Of a stretch of DNA of 64,000 nt, positions 8,466-19,062 are shown piece by piece. The DNA comes from CAWHJN01 sp963829705 (GTDB lineage Bacteria > Bacteroidota > Rhodothermia > Rhodothermales > BA12): positions 434,001 to 498,000 of the forward strand of contig CAWHJN010000001.1 in NCBI GenBank assembly GCA_963829705.1, written 5' to 3'. Under the pieces are notes generated by a model. The model ran no database searches, had not been told where the DNA came from, and saw nothing but the letters and a program-made list of their open reading frames with translations. Every line of letters begins with the position of its first letter. The stretch's first letter is position 1. A program made the position numbers and the translations under genes.

Positions 8466-9104
8466 CTACAGATGCTCGGGAGGAAAATCGCGGAAGTGAC
8501 CGTTGGAGCGGACTTTACGCCGCACGTCTTCGACCTCTTTGATGCGCGGGATGAACGCTTCGAAGTGCTTGCTGAGGTAATCGAGCCGCAGGTTCTCGGT
8601 GAGCAGTTCGAGTAGTTCCTGCTTCTGCGCGTTGCTCAGGCCCGCGTTATGCGCCAGCGTGTACGACACCGGGCCGCTGGTGTCGTACAGGGTGGGACGA
8701 ATGGTGCGCCCGGCCAGCTCCAACAGCCGCATGTGCTGCGCGATGACGCGCTCGCGCAGCGACGGCTCGATAGCGACGGGCGGCTCGGCAAACAACTCGC
8801 CGTCGCCGGTGAGGTAGGGGCGCTCGCTGTGGACGCGGTGGATGTGAAAGCGGTGCTCGCCCTGCACCAGAATGTCGAACGCGCCGTCCGGGTGGCGCTC
8901 GATGACCTCCACCACGCGCACCAGGCAGCCCACGCGCGCCAGCCTGTCGGATTCCGTCAGCACGATGCCGAACGGCTCGTCGGTTTCGATGCACCGCCCC
9001 ACCATCTCGCGGTAGCGCGTCTCGAAGATGTGGAGCGGCAACTGCTCGGCGGGGAAACAGACCAGCCCGAGTGGAAAAAGCGGGAGGTATTCGAACGGGT
9101 TCAT
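8466..9104 (-). CDS. LON peptidase substrate-binding domain protein
   Basis: A 212-residue protein consisting of the N-terminal substrate-binding domain of Lon protease without its AAA+ or peptidase parts. It starts LPLFPLGLVCFPAEQLPLHI and then FETRYREMVGRC, the classical Lon-N signature. VVEVIERHPDGAFDILVQGE and a helical C-terminal half follow. Such stand-alone proteins are widespread; they are thought to bind peptides or regulate proteolysis, but no defined role is established. It is a single gene on the minus strand with divergent spacing to the next plus-strand gene. Confidence 0.88.
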   Translation of the reverse strand: MNPFEYLPLFPLGLVCFPAEQLPLHIFETRYREMVGRCIETDEPFGIVLTESDRLARVGCLVRVVEVIERHPDGAFDILVQGEHRFHIHRVHSERPYLTGDGELFAEPPVAIEPSLRERVIAQHMRLLELAGRTIRPTLYDTSGPVSYTLAHNAGLSNAQKQELLELLTENLRLDYLSKHFEAFIPRIKEVEDVRRKVRSNGHFRDFPPEHL

Positions 9105-9297
9105 GCAGCGGGGTACGCGGGAGCAGGATACACGTCCCCTCCCGACCCGACTTTCACAACCCGGCGGCGCGGCGAAAGGCCCTACTCCCCGCTGTGCAGA
9201 CCCTCAGGGAGCCGCACGTTTCACCCTTTCATGCGATAGCGCCTTCCGCGACCGGGGAATAGATTTCACGTCCCCATTTATTTAACCGCTCACGATC

Positions 9298-10152
9298 ATG
9301 CGCTTCAACATAGCCTCTCTCATCCTCGGTGCGGGTTTTCTCCTGCTGATCCTGCTCAAGCTCGGCGTGTTGCGCCCGACCGAGTGGTTCATGGACGTGC
9401 CCGAACCCTCGCACGCTACGGCGTTGGTGGAGATCGCCACAGACGAAGACGTGCCCGCCTTCTCTATGCTTACTTCTCTTTCCCGCACCGGCAACACGTT
9501 CACCACGTCACGGGCGGGCAAGGTCATCAGCCAGGCGCGCCTGCTGGGCACGCTCATCAATGGGCTCAACGCATCGCTCCGCCTTCCGCGCACGATCTAC
9601 ATCCACGTCAAGCCCTGCGGCAAGGCCGATGCCCACTACGACCCGGCGACGAGCCAGATCGTCTTCTGCGACGAGTTTCTGTACCTCGAAGAGCAGGTGT
9701 TCAGCGCGTACTACACCGACCAGTCCAGCTTCGACGAGGCGGTGCTGGGGGCGACCACCTTCACACTTTTCCACGAGGTCGGCCACGCCCTCGTGGACCA
9801 GCTCAGCCTGCCGGTGCTTGGCCGCGAGGAGGATGCCGCTGACCAGATCGCGACCTATCTGCTAGCGACCTCGGGCGCGTCGGCGCAGGCCTTTCGTGGA
9901 GCCGAGTTCTTCGCCTACCTGGCCGACGGTTACCAGCCCGGCCACAGTTTCCCGTACTGGGACGAGCATGGGCTCAACGAGCAGCGTTTCTACAACATCT
10001 CGTGCTGGCTTTACGGCTACGACCCGGGTCGCTACGCCTTCCTGGTCTCGACACACACGCTGCCACTCGACCGGGCCAAGCGGTGCCCTGCGGACGCGGC
10101 CCAGAGCAGACAGTCGGTCGCGGAGTTGCTGGCGTCGCAACTGAAGCAGTAA
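9298..10152 (+). CDS. Membrane-anchored putative metallopeptidase (DUF4344-like)
   Basis: A 284-residue protein with one N-terminal membrane helix (about 5-22) and an external domain. The zincin motif FHEVGHALVDQ (His159, Glu160, His163) is followed about 15 residues later by GREEDAADQIATY, which supplies a plausible third ligand. This layout is characteristic of the DUF4344 putative metallopeptidase family. Several cysteines (KPCGKAD, IVFCDEF, ISCWLYG, RCPADA) suggest disulfides outside the cytoplasm. It is monocistronic and converges with the symporter gene through a shared hairpin terminator. Substrate unknown. Confidence 0.8.
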   Translation: MRFNIASLILGAGFLLLILLKLGVLRPTEWFMDVPEPSHATALVEIATDEDVPAFSMLTSLSRTGNTFTTSRAGKVISQARLLGTLINGLNASLRLPRTIYIHVKPCGKADAHYDPATSQIVFCDEFLYLEEQVFSAYYTDQSSFDEAVLGATTFTLFHEVGHALVDQLSLPVLGREEDAADQIATYLLATSGASAQAFRGAEFFAYLADGYQPGHSFPYWDEHGLNEQRFYNISCWLYGYDPGRYAFLVSTHTLPLDRAKRCPADAAQSRQSVAELLASQLKQ

Positions 10153-10174
10153 CCCGCTGTGCGGGGCTGCTTTA
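10144..10174. terminator. Hairpin terminator between convergent genes
   Basis: AAGCAG at 10144-10149 pairs with CTGCTT at 10167-10172, enclosing CCCGC-TGT-GCGGG (10153-10165). The stem overlaps the stop codon of the metallopeptidase gene and abuts the stop of the opposite symporter gene, so it can serve both strands. The downstream T run is short. Confidence 0.6.
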
Positions 10175-11953
10175 TCCCCTCCTCCGCATCCACCACAGCA
10201 GCACGCCGCCCAGTACCGCGAGACCCACGTTCAGCAGCGCCACGCCAGGCCGCAACAGCAGCGCGCCGCCCAGCGCGAACATGGCCCCGAAAAGCACAAG
10301 CACGCCGCCGAGCGTCCTGAGGAGGTCGTGACTGAGCGACTGCGCCGGTTCTAGGTTTGTCGCTGCCCGCTGCTTTTTCCAACCTGGCCCACCAGGTCGC
10401 ACTTTTGCATAGAACCGCTCCAGCACAGCCTCCGGCTCGGGCGGCGTCGCGAGCATCACGACGATCCAGATGACACTTGTGATGCCGACGATGACGAGCA
10501 ACCGGGCGCCGAAGTCGTCAATCTGGAGAACGGGAATCACCGTCGTGAGCAGTCCGACCACAAAGCCCGCCAGCATCGCCGCGAGTTCGGCCCAGGCGTT
10601 GATACGCCACCAGAACCAGCGCAGGATGAGCACCACGCCCGGGCCGGTGCCGACGGCGATCACGAGGCGGAACACCTGCGCCACGTCGGTGGCGAAATAT
10701 GCCGCGACGGCGGCCAGAACGGTGATGCCGACCGAAAAAAGCCGCCCCATCAGCACCAGCCGCGCCTGCGTGGCGTCGGGCCGGATGAACCGCCTGTAGA
10801 GGTCATTGGTGAGGTAACTCGCGCCCCAGTTGATGGATGTCGAGATGGTGCTCATGAAGGCGGCGATAAGGCTGGCCACGACGAGCCCGAGCACCCCCGT
10901 GGGCAGGAAATCGATCATCATGCGCGGGTAGCCCAGTTCACGGTCTTCCATGGCCGGGTAGAGAACCAGCGCGGCGAGGGCGACGAGAATCCAGGGCCAC
11001 GGACGGATGACGTAGTTGAGGACGTTGAAAAACCACGCCGCGCGCTCGCTCTCACGCTCGTCGGTCGTCGAGACGAGGCGCTGGATGAACTCGCCGCCGC
11101 CATCGGAGCGCCGGAACGTCCACCATTGCAGGCCCACGTAGGCGAGGAATGTCGAGGCCGAGATCCCTGCCGTGGCTGCCATCGCCAGGCCCAGAAATCC
11201 TTCACCCGAGAACGTGAACGGTGTGAAGGCGAGCGCATCGAACGTCGTCACTTCCTGCGCGCGATGCACCAGGCCGGTCAGTCCGCCCACACGGGGGTCG
11301 GTGACGGCGATGACGGCGACGAGGATCGCCCCGAAGAGGCCGAGGAAAAACTGAAAGAAGTCCGTCGCCACGACGCCCCACAGCCCGGAAAAACCCGCGT
11401 AGACGAGCACGAACAGCGACAGCCCGATGACGACGAGCAGCTTGGGTTCGAGGCCGAGCACCAGGTCGCCCTCGCTCAATCCCATTGACTCCAGAATCCC
11501 CAGACCCGTGACCACTTTGGTGGCGGCGAGCATCGCGTAGCCCATCCCGATGCAGTTGATGGGCACGGCGAACAGGAACGCTTTGATGCCCCGCAGCCAC
11601 GCCGCGCTCTGCCCGCCGTAGCGCAGCTCGATGATCTCGGCGTCGGTGACGACCTCACTGCGCCGCCACAGCCGGGCGAACACGTAGATCAGCGCGACGT
11701 GCGCGAACAGAAAGCACCACCATTCCCAGTTGGCCGCCACGCCCCGGTTGCCCACGATGCCCGCCACGTAGAGCGGCGTGTCGATGGAGAACGTCGTCGC
11801 GGCCATGCTCGTGCCCGCGAGCCACCACGTGAGGTTGCGCCCGGAGACAAAGAAGTCCTCCATCGAGCCCGAGGCGCGGCGCGAGAGGTAGACGCCCAGC
11901 CAGAGCGAGAGAATCAGGTAACCAGAGACGACGAGCCAGTCGAGCAGGGCCAT
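10172..11953 (-). CDS. Sodium:solute symporter (SSS family)
   Basis: A 593-residue integral membrane protein of the SSS (SglT/PutP) family, which couples sodium influx to uptake of sugars, amino acids or other solutes. About 13-15 hydrophobic helices are visible. The N terminus shows the family pattern LVVSGYLILSLWLGVYLSRR and then EDFFVSGRNLTWWLAGTSM. The TM8 region (IAAFMSTISTSINWGASYL) carries the Ser-rich sodium site. The extended C-terminal tail with two further helices is common in Bacteroidota homologues. It is monocistronic and divergent from the beta-barrel gene at 12059. The transported solute cannot be inferred. Confidence 0.9.
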   Translation of the reverse strand: MALLDWLVVSGYLILSLWLGVYLSRRASGSMEDFFVSGRNLTWWLAGTSMAATTFSIDTPLYVAGIVGNRGVAANWEWWCFLFAHVALIYVFARLWRRSEVVTDAEIIELRYGGQSAAWLRGIKAFLFAVPINCIGMGYAMLAATKVVTGLGILESMGLSEGDLVLGLEPKLLVVIGLSLFVLVYAGFSGLWGVVATDFFQFFLGLFGAILVAVIAVTDPRVGGLTGLVHRAQEVTTFDALAFTPFTFSGEGFLGLAMAATAGISASTFLAYVGLQWWTFRRSDGGGEFIQRLVSTTDERESERAAWFFNVLNYVIRPWPWILVALAALVLYPAMEDRELGYPRMMIDFLPTGVLGLVVASLIAAFMSTISTSINWGASYLTNDLYRRFIRPDATQARLVLMGRLFSVGITVLAAVAAYFATDVAQVFRLVIAVGTGPGVVLILRWFWWRINAWAELAAMLAGFVVGLLTTVIPVLQIDDFGARLLVIVGITSVIWIVVMLATPPEPEAVLERFYAKVRPGGPGWKKQRAATNLEPAQSLSHDLLRTLGGVLVLFGAMFALGGALLLRPGVALLNVGLAVLGGVLLWWMRRRG

Positions 11954-12058
11954 AGAGCGTGGGGTCAGGCGGGCTGAGGCGTAGATTGCGAACCTTCCGC
12001 TTCTCTCGGATCGTCCGCATCAAGCGGACGCAACATACGCTTTTCCCTCCGCGCGCCT

Positions 12059-13399
12059 ATGCGACCCGCCGTCTTCCCGGTCGCCCTGCTGCTGACGCTT
12101 TCGCTCGCCGCGGCGCGGGTGGAGGCGCAGCCTTTTTTCTTCGGCGCTGCCGACGCGCCGTCGGAGTACGTCGCGGGTGCGTGGTGGCAGCAGCGCCGCG
12201 CCGTCGAACTCGGTGGCGGCATCTCGCTCATCGGGCCGCAGTGGCGCGGCGTGGGACTCATGCGCGCTGAGTACGCCCGTCCGCGCTTCTCGACGCGTAT
12301 CGGCGGGATGCTGCGGGCGGGTCCGCTGGGCGTCTACGACCCCGACCTCGACGAGCCGTACGACGCCCTCCGCCTCGTCGAGTACGCACGCTACGACCCG
12401 GCCCCGGGCGGCGCGTTCTATGCTCGCCTCGGACCGGCGCGCAACCTCCGGCTCGACACCGGCCACCTCGTCAACTTCTTCTCGTCGCAGACGGCGTGGG
12501 ACGAGCGCACGACAGGAGCCGAGGTGGCGCTACGCCTGCCCGGCGTATCGGTCGATGCCTTCACCGAGGACGTGCTGCTCTCCGGGCTGGTGGGAGGCAC
12601 GGTGAGCGCCGAACCGCTCTTCGCGCGCCGTACAGAGGTGCTGTCGGGGCTGCGCGTGGCAGGCACGTACGTGCGCGACCTCGACGCGGGGCGTACCCAC
12701 CTCAGCGCCGCGGGCGCGTCGGTGTCGCTCGATCTGGTGCGCGGAGGCGGCTTCGCCGTGCGCCCCTACGTCGCGGGCAGCCACATCTTCGACCATGGCG
12801 ACGGGCTGGCGCTGGGGGTGATGCTCGAAAACCCGAGCCTGCTGGACGCCGCGCGCTTACAAGGGCGCGTGGCCGTGACCTACAGCGGGCGCGAGTTCAT
12901 CCCGGGCTACTTCGACACGTTCTACCCCATCCGCAACCCCGGCGCGCGCATCATCGACTCGAAACGTTTCCTCGGCGATAGTTCGCGCGAAGACACGGTG
13001 GGCGTGCGGCTGGCACGGGTGCTGGGCGGCAGCGGCTTCACGACGGAGGCGCGGCTGGTGCTGTTTCAGCGCTTCGAGGTATGGCACTACTTCTACCGCC
13101 ATTACGGCTCGCAGGCGCTCTCATCCCATCACCTTCGGCTCTACTTCAACCAGCCCGGCAGCCTCGAAGTGGGCCTCGGCATCGACCGCGACGGGCTGCG
13201 GAGCTTCCTGTCGCTCTTCAACTCGTTCAACGACCAGAGCGCGCTGGTGCTGACGGGCCGCTATTTCCTGTTTCCTGGCTTCATCGTAGGACTGGACACG
13301 CGCTACACGTTCGAACGCCTGCCAGGCGGTGGTCGCATCGAGCGGTACCTGGCGCAGCGCCGCTTCGAGCCGTACGCCGCGCTGCGTCTGCACCTCTGA
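12059..13399 (+). CDS. Predicted outer-membrane beta-barrel protein, unknown function
   Basis: A 446-residue protein with a signal peptide (VALLLTLSLAAARVEAQ) and alternating hydrophobic/polar strands rich in Tyr, Arg and Gly. It ends in an amphipathic strand, FEPYAALRLHL, typical of outer-membrane barrels. I do not recognise the family. The barrel-like character runs through almost the whole length with no separate enzymatic domain. It could be a channel, a surface adhesin or part of an envelope complex. It stands alone on the plus strand, convergent with the small lipoprotein gene, with about 10 bases between the stop codons. Confidence 0.65.
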   Translation: MRPAVFPVALLLTLSLAAARVEAQPFFFGAADAPSEYVAGAWWQQRRAVELGGGISLIGPQWRGVGLMRAEYARPRFSTRIGGMLRAGPLGVYDPDLDEPYDALRLVEYARYDPAPGGAFYARLGPARNLRLDTGHLVNFFSSQTAWDERTTGAEVALRLPGVSVDAFTEDVLLSGLVGGTVSAEPLFARRTEVLSGLRVAGTYVRDLDAGRTHLSAAGASVSLDLVRGGGFAVRPYVAGSHIFDHGDGLALGVMLENPSLLDAARLQGRVAVTYSGREFIPGYFDTFYPIRNPGARIIDSKRFLGDSSREDTVGVRLARVLGGSGFTTEARLVLFQRFEVWHYFYRHYGSQALSSHHLRLYFNQPGSLEVGLGIDRDGLRSFLSLFNSFNDQSALVLTGRYFLFPGFIVGLDTRYTFERLPGGGRIERYLAQRRFEPYAALRLHL

Positions 13400-13408
13400 C
13401 GCCGCACG

Positions 13409-13858
13409 CTACTCGACGGCGGCCAGCGTGGCGCGGCAGGCGGCCAGCGCGGCGTCGAACGTGGTGTCAGGCGGGGACGGGTCGAGGGCACGCGAAAAGC
13501 GGCGCGACGCCTCGCCGCGTGTGATCTCGACGAACGCCAGTGGCCCCGACGCGGTGACGCGCGCGGTCGGCTCCAGCGTCCGCGCCGCGCGCCACAGCGC
13601 CTCAACGGCCTCGGGCGGCGAAGTGCCTACTTCTACCCCACCCGAAGCCCCGGAGCGCCCGGTCCACCGCACGACGCGGCCATCGGCGTAGACGGTATGG
13701 CCTCGCGGGACGCTGCCGGGCGCGTCCGATGTGCCGCAGGCGACGGCGTCGATGGCGACTTCACCACCACCCGGCGGCACGCGGGGGGTGCAGCCCGCAC
13801 CGAGCATCGACAGGGCCAGCACGGCGGCGGGGAGCATTCGGATCAGCGCCCGCCTCAT
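13409..13858 (-). CDS. Small predicted lipoprotein
   Basis: A 149-residue protein with a lipobox (ALSMLGAGC) near residues 15-23, so probably a lipid-anchored envelope protein. No family is recognised. The mature part has a short beta-rich stretch (GHTVYADGRVVRWTGR) and a helical C terminus with a second and third Cys. The ATG at 13858 overlaps the stop of the upstream T9SS substrate gene in the arrangement ATGA (13855-13858). The two are therefore translationally coupled and may act together at the cell surface, for example as chaperone, inhibitor or anchor. That partnership is inference only. Confidence 0.7.
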   Translation of the reverse strand: MRRALIRMLPAAVLALSMLGAGCTPRVPPGGGEVAIDAVACGTSDAPGSVPRGHTVYADGRVVRWTGRSGASGGVEVGTSPPEAVEALWRAARTLEPTARVTASGPLAFVEITRGEASRRFSRALDPSPPDTTFDAALAACRATLAAVE

Positions 13859-16800
13859 CGGGTTTTGAGGATGCGGCGGGTGGTGGGTGCCTGCCCTGCC
13901 ACGCCTTCGAGCCGCACGAAATACAGGCCACTGCCCACGTCCGTCCCGGCGTCGTTGCGCCCGTCCCACCGCGCGGTGTGCGCGCCCGACGCCTGCGCGC
14001 CGTCGAACAGCACGCGGACGCGTCGCCCGAGGGCGTCGTAGACGGTGAGGCGCACCGGCCCCGCGCTACCCAGCGTGTAGAGGATGTCGGTGGAGGTGAG
14101 GAACGGGTTGGGGCGGTTGGGCAGCAGCGCGTAGGCCTCCGGAGCCGCCGCGTCCTCCGCCGCCACGGTGGTACTGACCGTGATCGCCACCGGGACGTTC
14201 ACTGTGCCGCCGTTGCCGGTGATGGTGATCGCCCCGCTGTACGTGCCGACGGGCTTGTTGGTGGCGTCGTAGGTGACCGTCAGCGTCTGCGCGCCGCCCG
14301 GCGTCACCGTCCCGCTCGCGGGCGAAACCGTCAGCGCGCACGGCTGCGGGTTGGTCACACTCGTGATGGTGAGTTGGCCCGAAACGGATCCCTTCGCGCC
14401 TTTGTCGTCCGTCACTTCGAGCGAGATCGTGTAGGTGCCCGCGGCGGCGTAGGCGTGCGTCGTGACGGGCTGCGTACTCGTCTGTCCGTCGCCAAACGTC
14501 CACAGGTACGCGACGATCTGGCCGTCGGGGTCGGTGGAATTGGAGGCGTTGAAGCTGATGGACTCGCCCACTTTCGCCTGCGGCGTGGACACCTGCGCGA
14601 CGGCCTGCGGCGGCTGGTTCTGCGTCTGCGTCTGCTGCGTACCCTCGGCCCGGATGAGCCACGCGCCGTTCTCATAGCCGGAAATCGTGCTGAGCGAGAC
14701 GTACTGGAACGTGTTCGAGTCCAGGAAGAAGCTGGCTCCCTTTACCCGCCCGTTCTGGTCGGTGCCTGCGGGGTACTGGACGCCGAAAGGCGACGTGATC
14801 TCGACGAAGAACGACGTGCCCGCCTTCATCAGGAGCGGGTTTCCGACGCCCACCGAGTACCACTTGCCGTTCACCGACGCCTCCACGGAGAAGGTGCCCG
14901 AAGCCAGTTCGTTGCCCTGCCCGTCGTAGACGGCCGCACCGACGCTGTTGGTAATGTTGCCCTCGGTGCGCATAAACCACTGCACCGATTCGAGCGAGAA
15001 GTCCGAGCCGGTGACGTCGAAGCGGTTGTAGTAGACGGCGTACCCCATCTCCGGGTCACCGAAAAAATCGTCAGGGGTGTCGTTGCCGTCGTCGAGGATG
15101 AGGACGGTGTTGCCGGCGGGCGCGTTCGCCTGCCCCGCACGTGGCACCACCGCGCCCGCCGCCCGGACAGTCGGGGCGCTGCCGCCCGGCGCCATGCCGG
15201 GCATCCGCTTGGCGCCGAAAACGAAACTCGACAGCGCCTCATCGCCACCGCTGTTCTTGCCACTCGTCGCGCACGTCGCCTGCGCCGAGAACGTCAGCGG
15301 CGCGCCGCCCGTGTTCCGCACGTCGAAATCCGTCGAGCGCGACGTGCCCGGCTTGACGCCGAGGTCGATCTGCGACCGGCTGGTGGTGGCTACGGCCTGC
15401 GCGCCCCCGCCCGCGAATTTCGCGCTGTAGATGCCGCGCCCGTGCGTGGCGGCCACCACCGTTCCGTCGTTGCGCGTCGCCACCATGTCCGTCACGACCG
15501 TCCCAATCGTCGTCGCGCCCTCGCGCGTCCACGTGGTGTTGGAGCCCGCGAGCGAGGTCGCCGAGTAGACGCCCGTGCTCGTCGCCAGCACGTACGTGGT
15601 CGATCCGCCGAGCGGCTGGATCGCCGCCCACCGGATCGAGGGTCCGTCATCGCCGCCCAGGTTGCCCTCGATCTGCGTCCAGTTCTGGCCGCCGTTGGTG
15701 GTGTACCACAGGCTCGGCGCGCCGTAGTTGGAGACGACGACGATCATCTGGTCGGCGTTCTGCGGGTTGATGGCGATGGCCGACACGTTGGGCGGCGTCT
15801 GCGTCCCGAACGTCGGCGTGATGTCGGTGCCCGGCCCGTTGCCCGCGGGGTTGTCCACCCGGATCACTTTCGTCTGCGTCTGGAAATCCGTCACGGCGAA
15901 GACGAGGCGGTTGGCAGGCGTCGTCGAGATGCCGATGGCCGTCACCTGATGCGTCTGCGCGCTGCCGATGGCCGAGCCGGTGAGTTGCGTCCAGTTCTGG
16001 TCCGTCGGCTGGAGGTTGCCGTCCGGGATGGCGTCGAGGTTGCTGTTGCGCGAGACGGCGTTGCCCGAGGCGAGGTACATCACGCGTTCGTCGTTCGGGT
16101 CGAGCACGAGCGGCGCGATGAACGGCGGGTTGGGCAGCGTGATGGGCGAGACGATGCTGAAGCCGTTCTGGACGCCGGCCTTGATGCGGACGAGGTTGGC
16201 GTTCTGCGACGAGACGTAGACCGTCCCTCCCCCCGCTGCCACCGCGGCGTGCGCGCCGTCGCCGCTGAGCATCTGGATCCACGCCTCCGAGGGATTGGCC
16301 ACTTCGGTGAGCCACGAGCCGTTGTCCTGCGTGCCGCCTACGAGCAGGTCGCCCCCTTGCCGATCCATCGCGACGGCGTAAAACTGGGTGGTCACGTAGC
16401 CGTTGTTGAGCGACGTCCACACCTGCGGCGATTGCAGCGCGTTCGTCGTCTTCGACAGCCCGCCGTCGTGGCCGCTGAGGAGCACGTTGGCGTTGTTGGG
16501 CGCGAACACGAGCGCGTGCTGGTCGGAATGGTGGTTGGCGAACTGCGCGTAGGTGTAGGCCGTCTTGTAGCCACCTACGCCCTCCCACGCCTGCCCGCCG
16601 TTGGTGGAGCGGTACAGGTTCGTGCCGCCGATCCAGACGACGTCGGGGTTGTCGGGCTTGACTTTGACGATGAGGTCGTATCCGCCCTGCGAGCTGAACG
16701 AGGCGTTGCCGTCGAGCGGCTCGGTGCCGTTCTGCGGCGCCGTCACGTTGGGCAGCTTGCTGGAGAGATCCGTCCACGCGCTCGTGGCCGCGTTGTAGCG

Positions 16801-17889
16801 GAAAAGCTGATGGTCGCCCGCCTTCGCGCCCTGCGCGTTGGCCTGCACGAGCACGTACAGCGTATTGGCATCCGACGGGGCCGCGTCAAGCACTATCCGG
16901 TGCGGATCGGCGGTGAGGGCGGGGAAGGCGAGTTTCGTCCACGTCGCACCCTGATCCGTCGAGCGGTAGACGCCGTATTCGGTGTTGGTCGTGCCGTTCT
17001 TGCTCATCGTCGCGTAGACGTGCCCATTGGCGGCAATGACGAGGTCGGTGTAGAAGGCCGTCGAGGCGTTCTGACCCGGCGCGAGCGTGTTCTGCCACGA
17101 CTGCCCGCCGTTGGTCGAGCGCGAGACGCCGTTGATGTGGGCCACGAGCACGACGCTCCCCTGCGGATGGACGGCGACTTTCCACGTAATGTCGAACGGA
17201 TCGTCGAACTGCTCGAACTTGTTGTTGGGGTTCAGGCCGGGCAACTTTGTCCACGACTGGCCTTTGTCCGTTGATTTGAACAGCCCCTGCCCCAGGTAGA
17301 ACACGCCCCGGAACGAGTTGGAAAACTCGCCCGTGCCGTGGTACCAGACGCTCCTGTTGTTGGGGTCCTGCGCGATGCTCGTCACGCTCGTGAACTCGTC
17401 GATGGCCGAGGTCAGCTTCCACGTAGCCCCGTCGTCCTCGCTGAGGTAGATGCCGCCCGAAACGCCGCCGGCGATGATGCGCTTGTTGCTCGTGCCGTTG
17501 TAGTCGAGGTCGTAGGCGAGGCCGCGCGTGCGCCCGCCTACGTTGAACGGCCCGCGAGGCACCCACGTGGCGGCGTTCTTGCCCAGCCCTTCCTCGCGCA
17601 CCGGCAGCGCCTCGGCGTGCGCCAGCTCGCGCGCCCGAATGTCGGAGGGGATCACACCCGTGTCCGGGTCGCGTAACCGCCGGAATTCCCACTCCATGCG
17701 CTCGACGGCCTCGTTGGCGCGTTCGGCCCGGTCACGCTTCTGTTTCGGCGGCTTCTCGACGCTGGCGTAGCCAAGCGTGGATCCGGCGTCTGCGGAGACA
17801 GGCAGGCGGGCCGTCGTGAACACCAGCAGGCTGCCGAAGAGCAGCAGGACGGCGAGCGCCAGACGCGGGCGGGTGGGAAGCGACGACAT
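13855..17889 (-). CDS. Large T9SS-exported protein with BNR/sortilin-like propeller, PKD and C-terminal sorting domain
   Basis: A 1344-residue secreted protein. After a signal peptide (VLLLFGSLLVFTTARLPVSA) it has a propeller with repeated Asp-box motifs: SEDDGATW, STDKGQSW, STNGGQSW, STDQGATW, STNGGQAW and TTNGGQNW. This resembles sortilin/VPS10-like or glycosidase-related BNR repeats. A choice-of-anchor/Ig-like region (IDLGVKPGTSRSTDFDVRNT) follows, then a PKD domain around residues 1090-1170 (SISFNASNSTDPDGQI, TFGDGQTST, HAYAAAGTY). The type-A T9SS sorting domain is at the end (LPNRPNPF, VYDALGRRVRVL, SGLYFVRLEG). It is presumably handled by the PorU/PorV machinery encoded 7 kb away. The ligand or enzymatic role is unknown. 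Confidence 0.88.
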   Translation of the reverse strand: MSSLPTRPRLALAVLLLFGSLLVFTTARLPVSADAGSTLGYASVEKPPKQKRDRAERANEAVERMEWEFRRLRDPDTGVIPSDIRARELAHAEALPVREEGLGKNAATWVPRGPFNVGGRTRGLAYDLDYNGTSNKRIIAGGVSGGIYLSEDDGATWKLTSAIDEFTSVTSIAQDPNNRSVWYHGTGEFSNSFRGVFYLGQGLFKSTDKGQSWTKLPGLNPNNKFEQFDDPFDITWKVAVHPQGSVVLVAHINGVSRSTNGGQSWQNTLAPGQNASTAFYTDLVIAANGHVYATMSKNGTTNTEYGVYRSTDQGATWTKLAFPALTADPHRIVLDAAPSDANTLYVLVQANAQGAKAGDHQLFRYNAATSAWTDLSSKLPNVTAPQNGTEPLDGNASFSSQGGYDLIVKVKPDNPDVVWIGGTNLYRSTNGGQAWEGVGGYKTAYTYAQFANHHSDQHALVFAPNNANVLLSGHDGGLSKTTNALQSPQVWTSLNNGYVTTQFYAVAMDRQGGDLLVGGTQDNGSWLTEVANPSEAWIQMLSGDGAHAAVAAGGGTVYVSSQNANLVRIKAGVQNGFSIVSPITLPNPPFIAPLVLDPNDERVMYLASGNAVSRNSNLDAIPDGNLQPTDQNWTQLTGSAIGSAQTHQVTAIGISTTPANRLVFAVTDFQTQTKVIRVDNPAGNGPGTDITPTFGTQTPPNVSAIAINPQNADQMIVVVSNYGAPSLWYTTNGGQNWTQIEGNLGGDDGPSIRWAAIQPLGGSTTYVLATSTGVYSATSLAGSNTTWTREGATTIGTVVTDMVATRNDGTVVAATHGRGIYSAKFAGGGAQAVATTSRSQIDLGVKPGTSRSTDFDVRNTGGAPLTFSAQATCATSGKNSGGDEALSSFVFGAKRMPGMAPGGSAPTVRAAGAVVPRAGQANAPAGNTVLILDDGNDTPDDFFGDPEMGYAVYYNRFDVTGSDFSLESVQWFMRTEGNITNSVGAAVYDGQGNELASGTFSVEASVNGKWYSVGVGNPLLMKAGTSFFVEITSPFGVQYPAGTDQNGRVKGASFFLDSNTFQYVSLSTISGYENGAWLIRAEGTQQTQTQNQPPQAVAQVSTPQAKVGESISFNASNSTDPDGQIVAYLWTFGDGQTSTQPVTTHAYAAAGTYTISLEVTDDKGAKGSVSGQLTITSVTNPQPCALTVSPASGTVTPGGAQTLTVTYDATNKPVGTYSGAITITGNGGTVNVPVAITVSTTVAAEDAAAPEAYALLPNRPNPFLTSTDILYTLGSAGPVRLTVYDALGRRVRVLFDGAQASGAHTARWDGRNDAGTDVGSGLYFVRLEGVAGQAPTTRRILKTR

Positions 17890-18014
17890 GGGGGATGGCG
17901 GGTTGAGAGGGAGGAACAGTCTACCCTCAAAGGTGCAAAACCTGACCTAAAGAGGCCATGCCAGCGCCAACATTATTTTTCGCTCTCCCCTCCCCTCGCA
18001 GGCGCACCCCCGCC

Positions 18015-19007
<993 letters not shown>

Positions 19008-19062
19008 GGCGGCAGGCGTGAAAGAGGAGTGCGCTGTCCTAACGTCTCTCTGCACACCGTGT

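Noticed and set aside
13729..17274. Long open frame antisense to the T9SS cargo gene
   Set aside because: Same GC effect; no recognisable domain, whereas the cargo shows Asp-box, PKD and sorting domains.
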